A DNA stretch of 64,000 nt from Faecalibacillus intestinalis (lineage in GTDB: Bacteria > Bacillota_I > Bacilli_A > Erysipelotrichales > Coprobacillaceae). Where the stretch lies: contig NZ_PYLQ01000002.1 in assembly GCF_003024685.1 (NCBI RefSeq), positions 75,062 through 139,061 on the forward strand. Reading direction: 5' to 3'. Position 1 is the first letter of the stretch; each line of letters opens with the position of its first letter. The translations under genes were made by a program, and so were the position numbers. Positions 59,017-64,000 of the stretch are shown piece after piece. The notes beneath the pieces are model-generated. The model made no database searches. It was not told where the DNA came from and saw only the letters and a program-made list of their open reading frames with translations.

Positions 59017-60951
59017 TTAGGACATTTGTTTAATTTGTTTCATCATTTTAGATAGATTAATCGGAACATGTTCCTCTTTTAATAAATTGTGTATTTTCTC
59101 AATAGAAATATGTTCACGTAAATGAATAATTTTTTCTATTATTTCTTTAGATAAAGGTTGATATTCAATTATTTGATCAACCTTATCAAACAATTCATGC
59201 CTTAAATACTTAGTTTGTCTACTCTTTTTAAATCCCATACAACAACGTGACGTACCTGTTTGACTCATTATAAAAACAACATTTTCAAAACTAATCTTTC
59301 TTTTAGCTTGATCTTCATAATATCCATCATCTAAGATTTGTGAAAATAAATGAATAATTTCTTCACATGCTTGATCAATATGATCTAATAATAAAACAGT
59401 ATGTGGATAACTTTGTAAAGTTGATAAAAGAAGACTTGGTTGTTCATGATATGTTTCTAGAAGTTTATAAAGGGAATGGCTTTCTTGATATTGATTCATA
59501 TCTAATTTTAAATAATGATAATTTAGATATTTAGCTAAGGATTTAGCCGTTAATGTTTTACCACAACTTGTTGGTCCATAAATAAAAAAGGAGATAGGTA
59601 ATTGTTTATGTTGAAATGTTTCAATCATTTGATGAATTCCTTTTTCTTGACCTAAAATATCTTTATTTAATTGTTTTTCTAATTTTTGGTAATCCATTTG
59701 ATGATGAATTGTAATATTTAAATACTTTTCAATTGTTTCTACAATTCTATTCTTTGTAAGTTCTTTTTCATGATAAAATTTAGCTTTAACACATGATAAA
59801 TCTAAGATATCAATCGCTTTATCAGGATAAGTTCTATTTTTAATATGACAATCTACTAATTCTATTAATTCTTTTAAAAGTACATTATCTATTTTAATTT
59901 GATGATAACTTTCATAATAACCTTTAATTCCTTTTAATATCTCTAATGTTTCCTCTTTTGTATTTTCTTTTAAAGTGACAATAGAAAACCTTCTATTCAT
60001 TGCATGATCTTTTTCAAAATGTTTATAATATTCATCAATAGTTGTAGCACCAATAACCGTCATATCTTTTCTAGCAAGATAAGGCTTTAAAATATTAGAA
60101 GCATCAATTGCCCCTTCAGCTCCACCAGCCCCAATGACATTATGAATTTCATCAATAAAAATAATCACATTATCCAAGTCTTTTACTTTATCAATAATCT
60201 TTTTAAACTTCTCTTCAAATTCACCACGATACTTTGTACCCGCAACCAGTGAAGATAAAGAAAGTTCATAAATAATCTTATTCTTCAAAGAATCTACTAC
60301 TTTTCCTTGATTGATCATCATTGCTAATTTTTCTACTAAAGCTGACTTACCTACACCCGCTTCACCAATAATCAAAACATTATTTTTTTCTTTTTTAGAT
60401 AAAATAGTACATACTTGATCAATTTCATTTTCTCTACCAATAATTTTATATTTTTTAGTCTTCACTTTTTTATTAATATTGACAAGTGTTGGTATTTGAT
60501 CCAATGGTGTTTCAAAAGCAGATTTTTCCTGCAACAAATAAACAACTTCTTCTACATCTACATGATATTTTTGTAATATTTCATAAGCAACTGATTCTTT
60601 TTCTTTTAATAAAGAAATAATTAAGATATTTAAAGTCACTTGATCTTGATTTTTATCTTTAGCGTATTCAATACTTCTCTCTAATATTCTTTTTACACTT
60701 TGACTATATTCCATATAAAAAGGTTGATCATCATTTGTGCCAAACAACCTTTTTATATCTTCTTCTACAACTGCATCATTGACATCATATTTTTGTAATA
60801 ATCTTTTTAATTGATTATCATGAATCTTTAATAATGAAAGCAATAAATGTTCACTTCCAACATTTTGATGACCAAAATCAAAAGATAAACTTTCAGCTAC
60901 CACAATCGCCTTTTGTGCTTGTTCATCAAATTCTCTCAACAATGACTTCAC
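59017..60951 (-). CDS. Clp-type AAA+ ATPase with shortened, variant second module
   Basis: 644 residues, short for ClpC (about 810). Clp N-domain at 1-145 (FDEQAQKAIVVAESLSFDFGHQNVGSEHLLLSLL). AAA module 1 at about 170-400: Walker A GEAGVGKSAL, Walker B VIIFIDEIH. Module 2 at about 425-640: Walker A YGPTSCGKTLTAKSL, but Walker B reads LLLDHID, with His where the catalytic Glu is expected. MGF at SRCCMGFKKS resembles a ClpP-docking loop. The C-terminal small domain is brief. Probably an unfoldase with one working ring. Only part of the usual Clp family roles can be assumed. Confidence 0.85.
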   Translation of the reverse strand: MKSLLREFDEQAQKAIVVAESLSFDFGHQNVGSEHLLLSLLKIHDNQLKRLLQKYDVNDAVVEEDIKRLFGTNDDQPFYMEYSQSVKRILERSIEYAKDKNQDQVTLNILIISLLKEKESVAYEILQKYHVDVEEVVYLLQEKSAFETPLDQIPTLVNINKKVKTKKYKIIGRENEIDQVCTILSKKEKNNVLIIGEAGVGKSALVEKLAMMINQGKVVDSLKNKIIYELSLSSLVAGTKYRGEFEEKFKKIIDKVKDLDNVIIFIDEIHNVIGAGGAEGAIDASNILKPYLARKDMTVIGATTIDEYYKHFEKDHAMNRRFSIVTLKENTKEETLEILKGIKGYYESYHQIKIDNVLLKELIELVDCHIKNRTYPDKAIDILDLSCVKAKFYHEKELTKNRIVETIEKYLNITIHHQMDYQKLEKQLNKDILGQEKGIHQMIETFQHKQLPISFFIYGPTSCGKTLTAKSLAKYLNYHYLKLDMNQYQESHSLYKLLETYHEQPSLLLSTLQSYPHTVLLLDHIDQACEEIIHLFSQILDDGYYEDQAKRKISFENVVFIMSQTGTSRCCMGFKKSRQTKYLRHELFDKVDQIIEYQPLSKEIIEKIIHLREHISIEKIHNLLKEEHVPINLSKMMKQIKQMS

Positions 60952-61002
60952 CTCTTTCCTTATAATAGTATGTACAAACTGAATAATTATTAGTACACAC
61001 CA

Positions 61003-61365
61003 TTAAGAAAACATCTTAATCAACCAAGATTTCTTTTTAATTTCTTTACTTGATGTACAATAAGAAACTTGTAACTTTCCTTCTAAAGATTTACCTTTAC
61101 CTTCACCTAATACAATCGTATAAAGACCATTATAATATTTTGCATTAAAATCATCTTGATGATCTGCTAAAACTTGATAAACATCATCAACACCTTTGAC
61201 CCATTTTTTATAATTTAAAAGAAGTTGATCTTTTACTTTGTACATTTCATCAATATCTTCTTGTTGATAAGAAGAACCAATGATCTTATATCTTGGTGTT
61301 TCATTTACTGCACAGACGCTTGTTAAATTCATCATAATTAAAAGAAAAATAATGATTTTTTTCAT
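61003..61365 (-). CDS. SpoIIR-like secreted protein, short
   Basis: 120 residues from the ATG at 61365 (GAGGTG upstream); a longer frame extends into the divergent gene and is rejected. Signal peptide MKKIIIFLLIMMNLTSVCAVN. The mature start RYKIIGSSYQQEDIDEMYKVKDQLL resembles the first conserved block of SpoIIR, and the C-terminal SKEIKKKSWLIKMFS recalls its end, but the central block is missing. SpoIIR signals across the septum to activate the SpoIIGA protease. It may be a divergent or degraded version; the family call is uncertain. Confidence 0.5.
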   Translation of the reverse strand: MKKIIIFLLIMMNLTSVCAVNETPRYKIIGSSYQQEDIDEMYKVKDQLLLNYKKWVKGVDDVYQVLADHQDDFNAKYYNGLYTIVLGEGKGKSLEGKLQVSYCTSSKEIKKKSWLIKMFS

Positions 61366-61428
61366 AAACTTCACCTCAAGTTCATTATGTTCGTTTATAA
61401 TAAAAATAAACATAAGGAGTGAACTTTT

Positions 61429-62109
61429 ATGAGTCGTATCATGCAAAAAGAAATAAAAAGTGAAATGAATGATTTTTTCTTTGCGAAAGATCATTTAGAT
61501 TTTTATCATGAATATGTCAACGTTGAACAAAAGTATTTAGCAGGTATTAAGGAAGTAAGAACAAAATTAGAAATTTTAGATGATGAATTTCATCATCGTT
61601 TTGATCATAATCCTATTCATCATATGGAATGGCGTTTAAAATCTCCCCATAGTGTTGTTGAAAAAATGAAAAGAAGAAATCTTCCTGTAGAAGTTTCATC
61701 AATCAAAGGAAATATTGAAGATATTGCGGGAATACGTGTGATTTGTCATTATATTAAAGATATTTATCGTATGTCTGATCTTCTTTTAAGACAAGATGAT
61801 ATTCATTTATTAAAGATTAAAGATTATATTAAAAATCCTAAAGAAAATGGTTATCGTAGTTTACATCTTGTTGTAGAAGTTCCTGTTTATTTAGCGAATG
61901 AAAAAGTAATGGTTCCTGTAGAAATACAAATTCGTACTATTGCGATGGATTTTTGGGCAACATTAGAACATCATTTACGTTATAAAAATGATAAAGAAAT
62001 TTCTGATGATATTCGTAATCGTTTATCAGATTGTGCTAAAAGCATTACAGATATTGATTATGAAATGGAAGATATACATAATGAAGTCTTTGGGCATCAT
62101 AAAATCTAA
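61429..62109 (+). CDS. relQ: Small alarmone synthetase, GTP pyrophosphokinase family
   Basis: 226 residues, synthetase domain only. Marks: EWRLKSPHSVVEKMKRR, GNIEDIAGIRVICHYIKDIY, YIKNPKENGYRSLHLVVEVP (substrate loop) and EIQIRTIAMDFWATLEHHLRYK. It makes (p)ppGpp from GTP/GDP and ATP without the hydrolase and regulatory domains of RelA. An AGGAG site precedes the ATG. It is divergent from the SpoIIR-like gene. RelP is the alternative name; length and motifs favour RelQ. Confidence 0.88.
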   Translation: MSRIMQKEIKSEMNDFFFAKDHLDFYHEYVNVEQKYLAGIKEVRTKLEILDDEFHHRFDHNPIHHMEWRLKSPHSVVEKMKRRNLPVEVSSIKGNIEDIAGIRVICHYIKDIYRMSDLLLRQDDIHLLKIKDYIKNPKENGYRSLHLVVEVPVYLANEKVMVPVEIQIRTIAMDFWATLEHHLRYKNDKEISDDIRNRLSDCAKSITDIDYEMEDIHNEVFGHHKI

Positions 62110-62110
62110 A

Positions 62111-62136
62111 AGCTAACGCAAAACCGTTAGCTTTTA
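62111..62136 (+). terminator. Terminator after the alarmone synthetase
   Basis: AGCTAACG (62111-62118) pairs with CGTTAGCT (62125-62132), then TTTTAT. Confidence 0.85.
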
Positions 62137-62328
62137 TCATATAATTATTTAATTAAAATAATAGCAAATTCCTGCTCTTTCACTTTTTCTACCTTTATCA
62201 TATCATTTTCATCAGCATCATTATGTCAAAAAAATCGACCTCTTTATAGTGGACTATCTGTCCAATGACAACCTTTATATACCATGCTACTATCATTTAA
62301 AGAAACAAAAGGAAAGGATGGTATTTTT

Positions 62329-63309
62329 ATGGTTGATTTGATTGAAAAAAATGAAGTTGTGCAGTTCAAAGATGGAAATTTTGTATTAGATATAAATGTC
62401 TCTTCTAATGGTGAAACAGTATGGTTAACATTAGATCAAATGAGTAAGCTTTTTAACAAAAATAAGTCTACTATTTCTAGACACATAGCTAATATTTTTA
62501 ATGAAAAAGAATTAGACGAAAAGAGTTCTGTTGCAAAAAATGCAACTCAACTAAAAAGATATGACCCTCGTACTAAGAAAGACAGAATCGCTGTAGTCGA
62601 TGTTAATTATTACAATTTAGATGTTATTATCTCTGTAGGTTATATAGTTAAATCTAAACAAGGAATTCTTTTTAGAAAATGGGCTAATAGTATATTAAAA
62701 GAATATCTTTTAAAAGGTTATGCTGTTAATGATCGTCATTTTCAAGATATTGATTACGTAACAACAATGCTTGATCAATATAGAAATGCAGGTGGACAAT
62801 TACCGAGTAGTATTTCTATGTTAGAATTTCTAAAAGCTTATCAAAGAGGCTTTAAGATTCTTGATGATTATGATCATCATCATTTAGAGGTTCCTGTTGG
62901 CCAAAAAGATACTTATGTTCTTCGTTATGATGAGTGTATAAATCTTATACATAATACGATGTTTGAAAATAGAGGAGATTTATTTTCTATTGAAAGAGAT
63001 GATTCTTTTAAAAGTAGTATTTCAACGATTTATCAAAGTTTTGGAGAGATTGATTTATATCCAACTTTAGAAGATAAAGCAAGTGCTTTACTGTATTTTA
63101 TTGTTAAAAATCATAGTTTTATTGATGGGAATAAAAGAATTGGAGCAACTATTTTTCTTTACTTCTTAAATCAGAACAATGCTCTTTATAAAAATGGTAA
63201 AGAAAGAATTAATAATGATGCTCTTGCTACTCTTACTATCCTTGTCGCAAGTTCTAGACCTGAAGATAAAGAAATTATGATACAACTTATCAAAACTATT
63301 ATTAAATAA
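62329..63309 (+). CDS. RhuM-like DNA-binding/Fic domain fusion protein
   Basis: 326 residues from the ATG at 62329, preceded by AAAGGATGG; an upstream in-frame ATG at 62284 is less likely. N-terminal RhuM-like domain (about 20-140: ETVWLTLDQMSKLFNKNKSTISRHIANIFNEKEL ... VVDVNYYNLDVIISVGYIVKSKQG). C-terminal Fic/Doc domain with the core HSFIDGNKRIGATIFLYFL (consensus HPFxDGNxR), which adds AMP to target proteins. No separate antitoxin is adjacent. It could be a toxin, a phage-defence or a regulatory protein. Confidence 0.85.
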   Translation: MVDLIEKNEVVQFKDGNFVLDINVSSNGETVWLTLDQMSKLFNKNKSTISRHIANIFNEKELDEKSSVAKNATQLKRYDPRTKKDRIAVVDVNYYNLDVIISVGYIVKSKQGILFRKWANSILKEYLLKGYAVNDRHFQDIDYVTTMLDQYRNAGGQLPSSISMLEFLKAYQRGFKILDDYDHHHLEVPVGQKDTYVLRYDECINLIHNTMFENRGDLFSIERDDSFKSSISTIYQSFGEIDLYPTLEDKASALLYFIVKNHSFIDGNKRIGATIFLYFLNQNNALYKNGKERINNDALATLTILVASSRPEDKEIMIQLIKTIIK

Positions 63310-63310
63310 A

Positions 63311-63341
63311 AAAAATAAGGAATCGCTAGATTCCTTATTCA
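63311..63341. terminator. Bidirectional terminator
   Basis: AATAAGGAATC (63314-63324) pairs with GATTCCTTATT (63329-63339), four-base loop. It lies between the convergent Fic and hsp20 genes and overlaps the end of hsp20. Confidence 0.8.
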
Positions 63342-63775
63342 ATATAGATAGTAGAACTATTTTCTACTTGTTTCATATCTGCTTTTGGAACAGATAAACG
63401 AAGAACGCCACCTTCATATTTAGCTTTGATATCTTCTTTTGGAATATCTCCTAAATAGAAGCTTCTTGACATATTTCCAACATATCTTTCTTGTCGGATA
63501 TAATGTCCTTGTTCATCCTTTTCATCTTTATCCAATCCCTTACTTGTTGAAATTGTTAAATAACCATTTTCATAATTGATATTGATATCTTCTTTTTTAA
63601 AGCCTGGAAGATCAATATCTACTTCATAGGTATTATCTGTTTCCCTTACATCTGTTTTCATCATATTTCTTCCATGTTTTCCATATAATGGATTTTTCTT
63701 TCCAAAAAAATCTTTATCCATTTCATCAAAGAAATCATCAAATAAATTTTCTGTAAATAGACTAGGCATCATCAT
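63335..63775 (-). CDS. hsp20: Small heat-shock protein, Hsp20 family
   Basis: 146 residues. Alpha-crystallin domain at about 40-140: MMKTDVRETDNTYEVDIDLPGFKKEDININYENGYLTIS, then YVGNMSRSFYLGDIPKEDIKAKYEGGVLRLSVPK with the GVL motif. An ATP-independent holdase. Its promoter overlaps a CIRCE element, so HrcA represses it until heat or misfolding stress. AAGGGG precedes the ATG. Confidence 0.95.
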   Translation of the reverse strand: MMMPSLFTENLFDDFFDEMDKDFFGKKNPLYGKHGRNMMKTDVRETDNTYEVDIDLPGFKKEDININYENGYLTISTSKGLDKDEKDEQGHYIRQERYVGNMSRSFYLGDIPKEDIKAKYEGGVLRLSVPKADMKQVENSSTIYIE

Positions 63776-63883
63776 AAGTCATTACCCCTTTCAATCTTGA
63801 TACTTAGTTTTGCATCGTTGTTTCAAGCGGTGTTAACTTTGAAACTAGGTTCTTTATTAATCCCTTTCCTAATTTCTAAATAC

Positions 63884-63926
63884 ATTATAGTTCTTACTTT
63901 TAGCACTGTCAATAGGCGAGTGCTAA
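63884..63926 (-). promoter_or_regulatory. hsp20 promoter with CIRCE element
   Basis: CIRCE: TTAGCACTG (63900-63908), nine bases, GAGTGCTAA (63918-63926), one mismatch from consensus TTAGCACTC-N9-GAGTGCTAA. Minus strand: -35 TTGACA (63912-63907) inside CIRCE, 17-base spacer, -10 TATAAT (63889-63884). HrcA bound here blocks the -35. Confidence 0.95.
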
Positions 63927-63942
63927 TTTTTTGTAAAAATTT

Positions 63943-63971
63943 TGTGAAGCCTTGATTTTACGGGCTTCACA
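63943..63971 (-). terminator. Terminator of an upstream minus-strand gene
   Basis: TGTGAAGCC (63943-63951) pairs perfectly with GGCTTCACA (63963-63971); on the minus strand AAATTTTT follows. A minus-strand gene probably ends near 63980, where IECESK-stop can be read, but too little is visible to name it. Confidence 0.6.
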
Positions 63972-64000
63972 GGAATTTTTCACTTGCTTTCGCACTCAAT

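Overview
The window looks like a chromosome segment of a low-GC, spore-forming gut Firmicute, most likely of the Erysipelotrichia/Coprobacillaceae type. The host parts are very AT-rich, favour AAA/GAA/ATT codons, use GAGGTG-type ribosome sites, and carry an rpsF-ssb-rpsR operon, a CIRCE-controlled hsp20 and a SpoIIR-like protein. The lineage is inferred from style and gene content, not from a search.

Layout. 1-4.9 kb: small membrane proteins, an ECF sigma/anti-sigma pair, a membrane-anchored XRE regulator and a YczE-like membrane protein. 4.5-8.9 kb: a redox operon (SDR, aldo/keto reductase, frameshifted hydrolase, flavin reductase) divergent from a LysR regulator. 8.9-14.5 kb: a beta-glucoside PTS locus (EIIC, apiosidase-like hydrolase, EIIB, LacI, GH1 enzyme) with a LacI-type operator inside the promoter spacer. 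14.6-24 kb: more aldo/keto reductases and SDRs, several of them broken, with MerR, AraC and Rrf2 regulators, MFS transporters, desulfoferrodoxin and an IS1182-like remnant.

24.07-50.01 kb is a foreign, higher-GC island. It splits a LysR-family gene: the first part of its ligand domain lies at about 23.9-24.07 kb and the rest resumes at 50.0 kb. The island is nested. A broken TnpX/TndX-like serine recombinase is at the left. Next is a MarR plus two-radical-SAM cassette with a cupin/HxlR pair. Then come two homologous integrative mobilizable elements (IMEs) in opposite orientation. Each has a Tn916-type integrase, excisionase, XRE switch regulator, MOBQ/IncQ-type relaxase with a recognisable nic site, and two genes overlapping the relaxase in another frame. 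They differ in cargo: IME1 carries MarR + MATE efflux; IME2 carries a two-component system + ABC transporter. A short motif (core AATCGGAATTT or a close variant) recurs at six places, at or near the module edges, and probably marks recombination sites.

50.4-64 kb is host again: rpsR-ssb-rpsF, ispD, a sugar nucleotidyltransferase, an orphan LlaJI-like nuclease, HAD phosphatase, RpiR regulator and a second GH1 enzyme, a short Clp ATPase with an altered second Walker B motif, a SpoIIR-like protein, a small alarmone synthetase, a RhuM-Fic protein and hsp20.
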